Source: Druceiella hillmani (Eukaryota; Arthropoda; Insecta; Lepidoptera; Hepialidae). Taken from it: a stretch of DNA of 64,000 nucleotides. Under the pieces are notes generated by a model, which searched no databases, was not told where the DNA came from, and was given only the letters and a program-made list of their open reading frames with translations. Positions 13,748 through 26,274 of this stretch are shown in pieces. The position numbers and the translations under genes were made by a program. The stretch covers positions 8,232,501 to 8,296,500 of the forward strand of contig JAYKKI010000009.1 in the NCBI GenBank assembly GCA_039881145.1, read 5' to 3'. The first letter of the stretch is position 1. Each line of letters opens with the position of its first letter.

Positions 13748-14014
13748 ATGAACAGGCATAAAGAGCTATGGATGACGTGATGCTGAGAGAAATTATTTTG
13801 TCGGAAATTTTCAAATTTCTCCACACATGGAATTGCGGGCGCCATAATGTTTACGGGAGTGAAACCACAGAAAATAGCTAGAGAAATTTCATAATAGTAA
13901 ACATTACCTGGGCCATACTCTACGAAATATTCTGGTATTCAACATGACACATTTGGAAAAGTGGAAACCTGACCTCAAGTAAGAAACTACTACAACAGGC
14001 AAATATGGAAAATT
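13748..14014 (-). repeat. Right arm of a 1.9-kb inverted repeat
   Basis: Reverse complement of 12134-12400. Small ORFs at 13551-13845 overlap this arm on both strands and are not protein-like. Confidence 0.88.
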
Positions 14015-15251
14015 TTTAAGAACATGTCTATTTAATGGTGTAGAAAATGAGTCTGAATATCATGTAATTATTTACAAAATTACACATGCTAAGATTAAAG
14101 AAAGGAGAGGCAAAAGTAAAAATGGAATGAAATAAAAAAAAACATTTTGCGTAGAGTTTGTTCAAATGAAAATATTTATTGTCAACATGATGAAATAAAG
14201 TGAATACCTTTAACAATTTCCAAGATTGACATAAATAGTTCTTTGAGGTACTAATCATTGAACCAATAACTTGGAAACTTTCAAAGCGCCAAGTGAGAAA
14301 AAGTAAATATTACTGGAATAGATATTTTCCTTTGTTAGACAATGTAAAACCAATCGTCAAAGTACTTTTTTCCGTGTTTAAGGAAATGAAAATGTCGTGA
14401 AGTAAAAAAAAAAGGTTTATAGAGGAAAAAAATAACCAGGATATATAAATAGAAGTTATTAAGAAATAAAATAATCCCGAAACAAAACACACGATATCTT
14501 AGTGTTTTTAAACAAAATCTTAGTATTTTTAAACACATTTATATCGTGTGTAGTTTAGTACAGTGTACGTTTTTCCTTTTTTTATTTTTTCTTTTGTTAT
14601 TGAGGCAAACAAATAAATTTGGGCATTAATAATTTATTCAAGTTTAATTGGGCTACGGAACTTTCATTTGTAACAATATGTGCATTTTTAAAATTAAGTT
14701 ATTGACTTACTAATTTTGCATTCCGTATATTTGATGTTTATCGAAAATTCAAATTTATTTGGTGATGGTAATGGTGTTCATTTAGAAAAAAATTGCAAGT
14801 GAATGAAATGACAATAAAAGACGAAAAACTTAAAATTATCAAGTCTATCGACAAATTTAAAAGAAATTCAAAACAGAAATAATTTTGGAATAAAAATAAA
14901 GTACGCACATTTGCCTCAATTAATTTTTCATTGCTTACATTTATAAGTGGAAAGATATACATAATGTCCAAATATCAAAATATCTGTGTCAAAAAATACA
15001 TTACGCCAAAATTCAGAACCCCAAATATAAGACAAATCTTTAAACAGTTTGTCTTTTTTCAATGAAAAAACATTTGTTCTCCTCAGGATCATTTCAGAGA
15101 ACGGTCCAAAAACGGAAAAAGTTTAGACATAATGTAATTTATCGTTTTGATCATACTTAAAACATTAAGTTACAATGTTTGTAATTGCCAAAATTCAAGA
15201 AGGAACTATAAATATTCTGTCGCTCCATTTTTAATGCAATATAATTTTCAG
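14015..15251. other. AT-rich stretch, nothing recognised
   Basis: Several short minus-strand ORFs (14028-14971) are Phe/Ile/Tyr-rich, as expected from AT-rich sequence. None shows a domain. Confidence 0.55.
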
Positions 15252-15434
15252 GGTTTCCCCGTTAAATTTCAAGTTGCTCTCGGTGCAAATGTTTTAATTT
15301 TATTGCGGGACGAGAGGAGGAAATTCATTTTCGGTTTCTTAAAACCAAAGATGTCGTCCATGCATTCGTGTCGGGTAGAGAATGACAGCGGGAAACGCTT
15401 TTGGAAAGTGTTTCCGGTTCTCCAAGAAAGCTAG
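15252..15434 (+). CDS. Candidate terminal coding exon (unrecognised)
   Basis: A good-looking acceptor (ATATAATTTTCAG, AG at 15250-15251) precedes a frame starting GFPVKFQVALG, continuing through a basic segment (RDERRKFIFGFLKPK) and ending at TAG 15432-15434. Base composition is more balanced than the flanks. The frame begins in phase 0, compatible with a donor in phase 0 at 9868, but no link between the two is shown. The 3' end contains an imperfect hairpin GGAAACGCTTT...AAAGTGTTTCC, so structured non-coding DNA is an alternative. No family is recognised. Confidence 0.22.
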   Translation, partial: GFPVKFQVALGANVLILLRDERRKFIFGFLKPKMSSMHSCRVENDSGKRFWKVFPVLQES

Positions 15435-15865
15435 TGGAAACCGATATTTTTGAGAATAAAAATTTTAAATCATCCCTTTGCATATGTTATTATTTTGTTG
15501 GAAAATGCACAATTATTTAGAGATTGCTTTGTATAATGAGGTGTTTTAAATATTTCAGATTTATAATTTACTAGCTGACCCGGCGAACTTCGTACCGCCT
15601 CAGAATCAATAAGTATTGTGTTAGTTTATTAGTTGAATTAAGTTCAGTTTTTTATTAAAATAAACTGCATACTGAAAATGAATTAAGTTCAATAAATGTA
15701 CAAAAATCAAAATGAAAAGTATTTTAATTACATTGAAATAAATGTAATTCACGTGACAGCTAGACATTCGCTTTATTGAAGCGAATCGAAATGATTTGCT
15801 TAGCATTGTTGCACTACTTTCTGTTAAACTCTTTTCTGGATGGGTTGCACTCGGGTCGATTCCCT

Positions 15866-16090
15866 TCATTGATGTACCTTATGATATGTGACACTTTTCG
15901 TATTGTTGTCAGGTGCGAGAGCGAGAACGAACAAAACTGATGGTTTGTCGACACGTGAACATGCTACATACAATTGACTATGAAAGAAACATTCATTTTC
16001 TAGGTTAAGGCTACAAACACCGAATGATTGGCATTGTGATTTGTTACATACTGAAGCAATTATCGATGTGCGCACAATCACAAATGTCAT
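15866..16090 (-). pseudogene. Helitron helicase C-terminal remnant
   Basis: The frame contains CNKSQCQS, then LNLEN, then HSQLYVACSRVDKPS and APDNNTKSVTYHK before a stop. It matches the last conserved block of Helitron Pif1-type helicases (normally NKSQGQS ... SHGQLYVACSRVG ... APxxKTKNVVY), which includes helicase motif VI. The first Gly of SHGQ and the Gly after SRV are replaced. The Rep nuclease domain and the ATP-binding motifs are absent. It sits about 300 bp before the element's 3' terminus, the normal position. It differs in sequence from the larger Helitron at 26-31 kb, so two Helitron lineages are present. Not functional. Confidence 0.88.
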
Positions 16091-16680
16091 AACCTCACAA
16101 AGTGAACATTTTCGAAGGTATAACGTTTCAAAATGAGCACTTCATCAAATTTAATTCAACTACCTATTTGAAATGACTTTTCGCTGATGAATTTCAGAAA
16201 AAATCGTTTGAAAAGAATTAATTTAAACGAATTTCAAGGCAATAATGGTCGGAAACTGAATAAAAATTTTTGAAAACCATTTATAATTTTTGTCCTTATC
16301 TGTCATTTATGACATTCTTTTCTGTCATTTATCACATATTACGTTTTATACATGGAACAAATACGTTTTAAACTGATTTAAATTATTTGTGATTTTCTTA
16401 CTTTTCCAATGCTCGAGGAAACTTCTCGAAGTCGAGACGAAAAAACAAAATATTCACCGAAATCAGTCAATCCGTTCTCGATATCTCATCAAAAAAGCCG
16501 CTCCATACAAAATGTATGAGAAAATGAATTTTCTTCATAAAATTTGTTTTCGTCAATTTTTCCAATGTTTTAATACTTATTATTCTATTACCGATGAAGA
16601 CAAATCCAAAAACACAAAAATAAAAAAAATTGGTCCAGTCTTTCTTGAGTTATAAACGGTGTAACTAACACGACTTTGTT

Positions 16681-16684
16681 TTAT

Positions 16685-16767
<83 letters not shown>

Positions 16768-16770
16768 TAG
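16681..16770. repeat. (AT)n microsatellite at the Helitron 5' end
   Basis: An AT dinucleotide expansion immediately inside the 5' TC terminus of the 1.2-kb Helitron. The terminus itself begins TCTATATATAT, so the expansion probably grew from the element end. Confidence 0.93.
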
Positions 16771-16771
16771 A

Positions 16772-18086
16772 TATTCTAGTTCTATAATTCACCGCTTTTA
16801 TTTATTATTCTGATACTAAAATCGTACTGAGTTATGACACTATGGAAAACGGGTTATTTTAAAATATATATATCCATTTGAACTAACTAGATTGACTTAG
16901 ACTAAGTTAGTTTAACTGAACGCTACTTTCAAATACAGGTATTTACTTTTAACGTGTTTTTAGCCACCATTAAAGCAAATAATATCACTTTTATTAACTT
17001 TTTGGATTTTAAGAAGCTAAATTTATTCATTTGCATTGAAATAAATATGAAAAATTACCATAACACAACCTTGTATTACACGTAATATGATTTGGTAAAT
17101 AGTCGTAATACAAAGTACGTATATTGGCATTAAATTTCACATGTCACTTTCTAGGTTGCATATATGCTGTTGTACATATTATAAAATATTCATTCACAAA
17201 AAAATGTTTTTTCAATTTAACATAACTTAAAGTAATTCAGTTCCAAATGCAGATATATTGAATTTGAAATAATTTTTCATGCGCTGTAAAATAATAAACC
17301 AAATAAAATGAATGTGAAATTTTGGACATCTTAAAACCAACTAAAATAAACTTTAACTTATGAAACTTTTAACATAAAGTTGCATATTAAAGTAAGTAAA
17401 TAAAAACAAAAATATCAAGTATGTTTGGCCATATTTAATAAAACAAACCAATTGAGAAAGACAAAAATTGAGTACTTCAGTCCCACATGAAAAGAAAACT
17501 TTATCTATCTACAAAGCCTTGCTACAATAATCGCAGCATATATATTTATATATAACTTTATACTCAGGATACAATAATCAATTAACGTCAGAAAACAAGA
17601 CTAAATGTAATAATATAGTACCATAATAAATATTATATATTGATAATGTCTGACGTATTAAAAATGGGATATTTATTAAACCCGTTTTTTATATAATGCT
17701 TGTGTCAAATGATAATAAATCTGTTAAGTACGAATAAAACTCACGCTATAAAAGTTACATACACACTTAGTTAAATATAAAATTTTAAACATTTATGAGT
17801 ATAAAGTATTTCGTTAAAAATAATTATGAATATAGATATTATATTTTACACATAACTTAACTCCATTATCGCAGCAACATTACATCACGTTATGAGTGAT
17901 TAACAATAATACACGACGGTTGTGAGTAGGCAAAGACGAATTGATTCGGGGGCCGTATTTATTCATGCTGTAGGGCAGCCAGCAAGTCTTTGATATTAAA
18001 TAAGCGTACCGTACTCCATACGTACTTTCAACCTTGAACAGAGAAATCATCAGCTGACGAAAAGCTCATTACTAATTCCATGAAAT
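16772..18086. other. AT-rich stretch, nothing recognised
   Basis: No gene or mobile-element end was identified. A weak palindrome (AACTAACT...AAGTTAGTT) lies near 16880-16915. Confidence 0.55.
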
Positions 18087-18256
<170 letters not shown>

Positions 18257-18955
18257 TATTTTACAATGTTATACATCAAATTTTTATGCATCTTGTGAAT
18301 TCAAAGATTGCTTGTTTTTGTATTGAGGCGAATTTATATTTCTATCTATTTGAAACAATACAGTGGTATTAAAAATAGTTGCCGTAGATTTGATATTTTA
18401 TAAATATTTCATAGAAATTGTTTAAGTACCAGGCAATAAATCATTAAAATTAATTATTTTTTAAGAGAACGGTAACTATTTTGTCAGTCACAGCCTAACC
18501 CTAAGTAATAGTATAAATGGGAAAATCCGTTTAACATATTTTTTTATACCCAAGCAATTGAGTCTAATGATCATTCATCTAATTATATCCAAAAAATTTA
18601 CTCAGATATAATTTGCGTTATGGACTTATAAATTAATTTATAATTTTTATTCCAAAAAATTTCGCAGCAACTTACGAAATAATTAATTACACATAATTCG
18701 TGCTCTTTTTAAGACCCCGTCGCCGGCAAGGAATAATTTATTTCAATGTTAATGTCAAGGCTAGACGACGCAGTAGCCCAATCGCCTGCAAAGTCATAAA
18801 CGGCTTCGATTATATCGTTGTAGACGACGCTATATTAACATAATTGTGGATAAAATAATCTTGCTACTTTGTCAATATTTATTTCTTTAATGACTATATG
18901 CGAGATTGCTCTGTGCTTTAAGTGTAAAGGAATAATATATAAAGACGTTTAATAC
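18257..18955. other. AT-rich stretch with a GC-balanced patch
   Basis: The patch at about 18710-18835 contains the near-repeats CTAGACGACGCAG and GTAGACGACGCTA. No frame or motif is convincing. Confidence 0.4.
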
Positions 18956-19050
18956 ATCCGCCAATCCCAAATAGTAGGTCCGTCGGTACGACATAGGTTG
19001 ATACCGTAACTGATCACACCGCTCTGACCAGTTTATCTGTTCCAGATGGT
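18956..19050 (-). CDS. Candidate internal coding exon (unrecognised)
   Basis: On the minus strand a good acceptor (TTGTTTCCTAAACTTTCAG, AG at 19052-19051) precedes a 95-bp block of balanced composition. It ends before GTATTA, a weak donor (GT at 18955-18954). Two of three frames contain stops; the open one reads HLEQINWSERCDQLRY, then QPMSYRRTYYLGLAD, with codon choice unlike the AT-rich flanks. The frame stays open as far as 18887. I do not recognise the protein. The block may instead be a conserved non-coding element. Confidence 0.3.
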
Positions 19051-19844
19051 CTGAAAGTTTAGGAAACAATTAATGATTTGTTCCTTTTTAAGAAGTCAAA
19101 AATGTTCGAAGTAGGTTAGGTTAGGTTGAGAACAATCAATAAACTTTTGTGTACAGTATAACTTAATTAATTCTGAAACAGTCGGGATTAGCGTTCCGGG
19201 TATATAGAAAATCAGATTTTTATATTAGTATATATTACTTCTAATTCCTAATGATCGTTACTATTTTTTGTAGACCCCATAGAAAAAATACTACTAGTTT
19301 AGGTTTAAAAATTAAAAATCTTCGTACATGATTTGTCTTTATTGTGTATAAAATTGCTATTAAATATAATGATAATAATGAGAGTCAATGAATATAAATA
19401 TAAAATTAACAAATTGGTTTTATTTGGTTTAATTTAAAAGTCATCGTCCCTATAAATCACTTTCGCCTTCGTTTGTATTCCCTTGACAGTTCACACCACA
19501 AAAATGCAAATAGTTTATGTACTCAATAATACTATCATGGTTTTTATTTAAAATTAGCTGCAGGCCGCTAATATTTCACCAACAATTTTTTGTTGCTCTT
19601 CATTCAACATACCACTAAGTTCACTTTGAACTGGAAGCGATTAAGACGAAATAAAAGGAAACCATCTGACGCAGTATAATAGTTATGCCTGTTCGATTTA
19701 TGTGAAACGTTAAAAACTTTTAATTCTGCAGAAGTAACAAACACCTTTCAAATTTAATTATATCCGTGTTTGTACCGTTTTAAGTGGCCGTGCGTTCTTG
19801 TTCATCAACATACGTAGTAGAATGTACGTTAATTGAAAACGTTT
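19051..19844. other. AT-rich stretch with a tiny TTAGG run
   Basis: About three TTAGG units occur near 19111-19125. Nothing else is recognised. Confidence 0.5.
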
Positions 19845-20010
19845 GTTTTCTGTCGTTTCTTCTATAAAAGAATTATATATCGTTCTTTCTATAAAATAAT
19901 TATAATTCTTTTATATATATATAAAAGAATTATATGTCGTTCTTTCTATAAAAGAATTATATATTATATATCTATATATAAAAGAATTATACAATCCAAA
20001 AGAACGATAG
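19845..20010. repeat. Imperfect minisatellite, TATAAAAGAATTATAT-type units
   Basis: Repeated variants of CGTTCTTTCTATAAAAGAAT, some inverted (ATTCTTTTATATATATATAA), make a low-complexity, hairpin-prone block. The ORF over it (19833-20024) is repetitive (YKRII/RSFYKRII) and not a gene. Confidence 0.85.
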
Positions 20011-21529
20011 ATCTGAGGAAGTAAATAAATCAATGCTTTTCCCCCAAACAATACATTCGTGCGCTTGCGAGTGTCACTCTATTCATCAAATAGTAAATTT
20101 TATATCCCTCCAATTTAATATATTTAAAACATCTATTCAAGTTTTTAATGTCGGCGGAAAAAATTACATTTTATTTGAACCTCACAAATATTTATAATTA
20201 ACTGCCGTTTTTTTCCGGAGACCTGTACTCTACTTCCATTTAAATATTATTTTCTCTTAAATTAAGAAATTTAAGCGTCACACTGCACAAGGGAGTTTAA
20301 TTTCTAAAGGGATATACACAGAAACACACACAAACACACATATGTATATAATATTTTAAAAATAACTCTATGCGCAATAACCCAACCTAGTGCAAAATTT
20401 TGTTTAGCCCACATTATTAGATTTATGAAGCGAGGGATGTAATGTAATATTTTCTTGGTCTATATTATTTCTCCAGTTTAACAATATTTCATGACAACAG
20501 AATATAAATAAATATAATAAAGACAACAATCAAAAGCTGGCTGTAAGGTTACCAGGAACTCACGATTAAAGGCAGCCAATTTTCGTGTTTATATGTAGCC
20601 AAAATTTACGTATTAATATATAATTTTAGGAATAATAACAAGCGCGATAATAATCTTACGTAAGAAAGTTAATTCTATGAGTACAAACGTTTAGGCTGCT
20701 TAAAACCATTAATGAAATAAAAATACACACACAAACACATACACATGTATACGCATACACAAACATGCGTGCATACACGCATGCACATACGCACGCATTC
20801 ACTTACATGTATGCATATATTTATGTGTACAAATACACACACTCACATTGATGTGTATGCGTGCGTGTGTTTGTGTGTATTTATCACATTTAGTACATAA
20901 TACAAAAATATGAAAATTTTCTTCTTTATGTTTACAATATATTAATTATTTGTTTAGACCAATTTCTTTTAAAAAAAAGTTGTTATATAAATTAAAATTG
21001 CAGATTAAGGGAAAAGTTTATTATCCAAAAAAATCATTGAAATTCTTTAAATACCGAAAAAGGTGAGAATGCAAGTAAACATTTTTATTTGCTATTTATT
21101 TGACCGAATTGGGCAAAACCACTTTTGATTGTTTTTGAAATATTTCTTTGTCATTATACTTTCGCTGAATAGAAAAGCAGTGTTTTTGAAATTTAATTAA
21201 ATTATATACGAGAAATACAATCATTTCACAATAATACATGTAACATATATTTAATGTAGACCTAATGATTATTTAAAAAACGGAAACAATTTATGTAAAA
21301 AAAAGTAAGATTCACTATGCTGCAATATAATAAAGAACACCATACCATATATTTATTCTAGTACGGAGACCCCAATTAAAAACCCAAAAAATCCCGATAA
21401 TTTCTTCCAATAAGACAAACAAAATACATGCATTAATAAGTCTACCTTCCCCTATAAGGCGCATAGTCGTTTTTCACGTTAAGTTTTTCGATGACAGGTT
21501 TGAGTTTTCTATTTATTAAGGTAACTTAC
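20011..21529. other. AT-rich stretch with CA/TG microsatellites
   Basis: Contains a short CA run (about 20318-20342) and a degenerate CACA/CATACA tract at about 20725-20840 that switches to TGTG/TGCG at about 20850-20880. No gene was seen. Confidence 0.6.
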
Positions 21530-21900
21530 CGGTGATACTGCGGTCGTGACAGGTGTGAAGCGAAATAAATGAAAGTTTTTTCAGAACTCGAGAGCCATCA
21601 AATCGTCATCACTTCTATAAGTGCAACGTGTTATTGTTAAACGCAACTAGATCCGTATGGGACAACTTCGTTCCACGATGGTCAGCTGTGCGTACGCCGG
21701 CAGCCAGATACGGTGACATTCCGATATCGCTGGTGATAGTGGGTATGACCTCGACAATTATCGGTTGCAGTAAACAATTTGTTGCCCTCTTCGATAGTTG
21801 TGTCTGTGTGTACATTTGTATATGCTTTAGTAACCGGTTTTGTCGTAGGGACCGGTACGTAATTTTTCGTCGTTCGAGAATGTAAATATTTGTCTCGTAA
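21530..21900. other. GC-balanced island, open on both strands
   Basis: About 370 bp of roughly even composition in AT-rich flanks, with several CpGs (GTGCGTACGCCGGCAGCC). It is open on plus (21628-21885) and minus (21615-21980). The minus frame includes VIPTITSDIGMSPYLAAGV, the more protein-like of the two, but no domain is recognised and splice sites are not clear. It could be an exon, a promoter or CpG-rich regulatory DNA, or a captured fragment. Confidence 0.3.
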
Positions 21901-22538
21901 CATATAGATGTACTGATTATTAAAAACAAAATAAATAGCTCTTTGGAGATATTTTGCAGATACACTATTAAATCAAGCAAGCAAGCTTAATTTTTTTTCG
22001 TGAGAAAATTTAGTTATGAAACAATTTAATTTACCCTCATTATTATTTACTTTGTACATATAATGTTGATGTTTATGTGATAATTAAAAATATAAGTATG
22101 TTTTGTCTATCTCCGATAATTATAAGTTTATTTTAGTTGAAGGCTATCTGACTTCAAAATTTATTAAAATCCTAAAATAACATTTTAAATAGTCCTCTAT
22201 TTTTTATCGGATATATATTATTATTGAATAATTAAATTTAGTATTAAACTCAAGTAATACTTTAAATCAAAGATGGTACTAAATGTAAATAGTTGAAATT
22301 AGATCAATTGAAAGAATTCATTATTTTTACGAAAATAAAAACCGCGGCGCACTGCCCCAGTTTTGCTGGGGAAAGGTTATTTTATAGTAAAATAGATTTA
22401 AGATAATGATTTCTAGGATTCAACGTTCAAAGAGTCCAAGGTATTCTTAATGATGTGTCTTTCCTTTCTTTCCTTAATACGTGTATAACTGTTAGAAAAA
22501 CCTAATAAATAATGGCAGTTTTTTAGAATATTTATATG

Positions 22539-22569
<31 letters not shown>

Positions 22570-22572
22570 ATG

Positions 22573-22607
<35 letters not shown>

Positions 22608-24029
22608 GTGTATGTGTGTGTGTGTGTTTATCTGCAATTAATTTTAAATAAAAACTTAACATCAGAAATTCTTTAAACTTCTTAATTTAATAAGTTTTCC
22701 GATCCGAAATGAATGAATGAAATACAAATGTTTATTTCCAAAATACCCTTGCGCGCAAAAGTGTTCTGCTACATGCGGATAAATAAAATTCCCTGTATAG
22801 TATCGAATAAATATACGAGAGCTTAAAGTCAGAAATGTCTATCATTCCATTAGATTTTTTTTTGTATTTAATTGTAGTTCCTTTCCTTAATGATTACGTA
22901 TTCGAGAGTGATAAATATTAATTAAATAAAGAAATTAAATATTTACTAAATACAACGAATCAAAATTGTCTCAGAGATACATTCAATAAATTGTTTACTA
23001 GTAAATAGTCCAGAGTACCTAGTTGTCGAAAATATTATCAAAAAAATCTAAAAAAGTCCTATCCTTAAGCACCATATCCTAATTCAAGCACCATATCCTT
23101 ATTCAAGTGGTCTAGTGTTCGGAATATTTCTTTTCATCTTTTTTTATTCTTTTTTCGTAACACTAAAAACATTAGTAACAAAGTAAACGTTTTTCAATTT
23201 TCTTTTAACTTAAATTTTCCTATCTAACGATCGTGCCGTTATCATATATTTTGTCCACTAATAACTTAATAAATATACACATTTTTGCTGTGCGATGAAT
23301 TATATTTTTCAGCAGCAGTTGCTGAGTCTAATGAAAAAAAGCATAGACATTTAAATTTTAATGTTAACTATGATAATTAAATTCAAGATATTTAGGGCAT
23401 CGCTTTTAAAAGCAGCCATTGCAACGCACAAGAAATTGGTGTATGGTGTTAGTCAGGATGAAAATTGAGACTCATAAACAAAAATAGAACCCCTACAACT
23501 AGTCCAAACTTGTTTGACACCTTTTTGACATAGAATTATTCTGTACATTACTTTATATTTTCGGAAGTGGTGGTCCTTAGAAAAAAAATTAAAAGAGTGA
23601 TTATACTCGCTGAGATATTCGATTAAAAACTTCCTACGATTACTATCTCCAACAACCAGCTATGGATAATTATTTTTTCACTAATATTTGTGCAGTTATT
23701 TTCATTTAAATTATCAAAATAATTCATTGCGTGTTTTTTTACATTTAATCGTTTGAATAAAACATATAAATTCGCTGCGTTGAGAAACATATAATCAAGG
23801 GAATTTTCATTTGAAATGAAGAGAAGAATAAATTTAAGCGTAACAGAAATAAAATAATACCAAAAAGTAAAGAAATAAAAGATATTGTTTTTGGAATCGC
23901 ATGATTGGCCCCAATGATGGCGTATTAACAGCAGATACAAATAACATAAATGGGGAAATTTCAAATATGACATTGAAAATAACTTAAAAATTGGAAACAT
24001 TTTTCATACACATAAAATATAGTATAAAA
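21901..24029. other. AT-rich stretch with one (TG)n microsatellite
   Basis: (TG)n with TATG interruptions runs at about 22538-22627. A short perfect hairpin CCCCAG/CTGGGG is at about 22353-22369. The minus ORF at 23623-24000 is AT-driven, with no domain. Confidence 0.6.
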
Positions 24030-24150
24030 GTTATATTACTCCCGCACCGCCACGGCGCCATCTATTGCATCATATTGCATCTGTCCGAAAACATACTTAA
24101 CGCAAGCCGAGTAGAAACTGCTCATATTTTTTACTGTGTCGGCGATAGAG
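24030..24150 (-). repeat. Dispersed repeat R4, copy 1
   Basis: The segment around CCGCACCGCCACGGCGCCAT, followed by CTGTCCGAAAACATA, matches the reverse complement of about 58930-59050. Part of it reads as open frame on plus (23991-24194), but its repetition argues for mobile-element DNA. Confidence 0.75.
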
Positions 24151-25259
24151 ATGGATCAATGAGTTGGTACGAACGATTTAGTAAGCCGTCTTAAGGAAAA
24201 TAAAAATTGCTTTAGATCTGTTTGCACTGAAACAATTCACTCTGCTTGTTGGTTAAAAATGTTTGAGTATTTTCATCTTCATTAAAAATAAAAGCGATAC
24301 CTTTCGCCTTGCCCTTGAAATGGTTTTGCTTTGTACTTCGTGTTGTTGTCCTATCTTTTATTAGAATTTACGATAATTTTATCTTCTATTATTTCCGCAA
24401 TTTAAAAATAGGAAAAATAATTTTGCTTACTATTACATTGTAACATTATACGTATAACATTTAATATAATTTTTCATTTGTCATAAATATGACTTAAATG
24501 TTTCATTCTAAGAACAATCTACGTTTTTCAGACAGCTTTTAATACTCAGTTTGCGTCGAGTCTTATTCAGTTGAATATTGAGAAAAAAATCTCTTGCTTT
24601 CTTACGGAAATCAATTGAATATTTTTCAATTTATGAGTAATAAGCCTGATTCTGACATAATATTTTCTAAATGTATAGGTACAAAATACTGATTAAAGTT
24701 GTTGAAAATTTCTAAACTATTTTATGGTTTACGTAAGCTGTTCATTATCAAAATCAATCCATAATACAAAATGTGCCGTTTAAATTTGTTTTTCACGTAT
24801 GTAGCCATGGAAATTCTCAATTATGACGGTAATCTCACCTTGTAGTACCGTAATATTTTATGTGCACAGGCAGAGTTATTCTTCCGGGCCTGAAGTTTTC
24901 ACACTTAAAACATATTTTCCTAGATTTACGCCTACGCGGCAATATTCCTAAATAAAATATTTAATGGATCACTGGCTCTGAAAATACCGAAATTTTAACT
25001 TTGATTTTTAAAACTACTTTATCTGTGCATCATCAATAAGGGTAACAGATACAAGTTAATGACAAGATAAAAAAATTATTAATTTTAATGACAATGTTGT
25101 GCATAACAATCAATTAATATATAAAAAAGTATTTTGACGCATTTCAAGTAAATTACACTCCGTTATAATGTGATTCAGGTGATTAAGTTGTTAAAAACCG
25201 AGATAACGTGAGGAATTCCAGTATTAAAAAGAATGAAAAATATTCATGTACAGGAAATA
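24151..25259. other. AT-rich stretch, nothing recognised
   Basis: No coding signature, mobile-element end or tandem repeat was identified. Confidence 0.5.
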
Positions 25260-26274
25260 ATTAGGATACATAGAGTTTTTTAACAAAAGAAGACAATAAA
25301 TACAAAACTTAAATAATTATGTTAAGTAATGCTAATAGAACAAAAAAATAAAGGATTGAGAAAATGTAATAAAGAAAACCTCAATTAGCCAATTTTTGTC
25401 TTAAAATGTCACATTCGTTCGTTTCCAAAGTTCCTTAAATAAATACTTACAATATAGCAGCATGCTGAGCCTCCATTTTTGCGCCTTGATCTCCTTATAT
25501 CCACTTCTAGATGGGAAATATTATTTAAAAGTCTCAAGAAAACTTATAACAGTTTCATATATATTTAAACCCTGGTATTTTAGTCGAAGGTCAGTAAGTT
25601 TGATTAGAAACATTGTTAGCAATTTGTTAAAATTTAAATGTTGAAAAAGAAATAAACAAACGCAATTTAAACAAATAGTTCTCTGAAATTTTCACTCTCA
25701 TTAAAATCCGTCAAAATAATTATTCGAGATAGACGCCCGAAATGACCGGTTTGATCTTGACGATCATTTAAAATTAGATAAACGCTTGACAAGTAACTGT
25801 AGCGAGTCAACGATATTGCGTCTAAAACTTTAAGATGTTACATTGGACTATGTTTCGGAGGAAAATCATTATCATCTGAAGTTGTCTTGACTTGATGATT
25901 TATCATCAGTCAAATTAAGGTCGGGAACAAAGTCGAGGAGAGGGTCGGTTGTTCATTGGTACGTAAGATGATGTCTAAAGTCGCTTAGTAGTTTAGTATA
26001 GTTTGATGAGAGCTGAAACATGGTCGAGGTTATGGTAAATAATAAAATATTTGATAAGTTTCTATACAATCACAGGAAGAGCTAGTATTGAAACCTAAAG
26101 ATTTTACACAAGAAATATGTAAATATAGATTTGCATAAATTTAAAAGATACTATAGTCACTGATTCCTTTGATTTGCTTCATTAGACCTCTGCTACAGCA
26201 CAGTCGTACTAGAATAACAAATATAAAGTTATCATTGTTGGATTTTTACTTTTATATTTGTAATTTATTTCGAA
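25260..26274 (-). repeat. Repeat R1, copy c, distal part (interrupted by Helitron)
   Basis: Reverse complement of the R1 sequence at about 56860-57720 and 60960-61750. Landmarks are GCATGCTGAGCCTCC, TAGACGCCCG, TTTAAAATTAGATAAACG and TTTATATTTGTAATTT. Homology stops at 26274, exactly where the large Helitron begins, and resumes at 31017. The outer boundary near 25260 is approximate because it lies in AT-rich sequence. Confidence 0.85.

Larger units (their letters stand above)
15571..16771 (-). mobile_element. Non-autonomous Helitron, 1.2 kb, both termini present
   Basis: Reading the minus strand, the element starts TCTATATATAT at 16771 and ends ...GTTCGCCGGGTCAGCTAG at 15571. CTAG fits the Helitron CTRR terminus, and the preceding GGCGGTACGAAGTTCGCC can form the subterminal hairpin. 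The flanks are A before TC (16772) and T after CTAG (15570), as expected for insertion between A and T. A helicase C-terminal remnant lies inside in the same orientation. Autonomous Helitrons are about 5-6 kb, so most of the Rep/helicase gene has been lost. Termini and strand are seen directly; the class follows from family knowledge. Confidence 0.8.

Noticed and set aside
23623..24000. 125-codon minus-strand ORF
   Set aside because: Phe/Leu/Asn-rich content expected from AT-rich DNA, with no domain or supporting signals.
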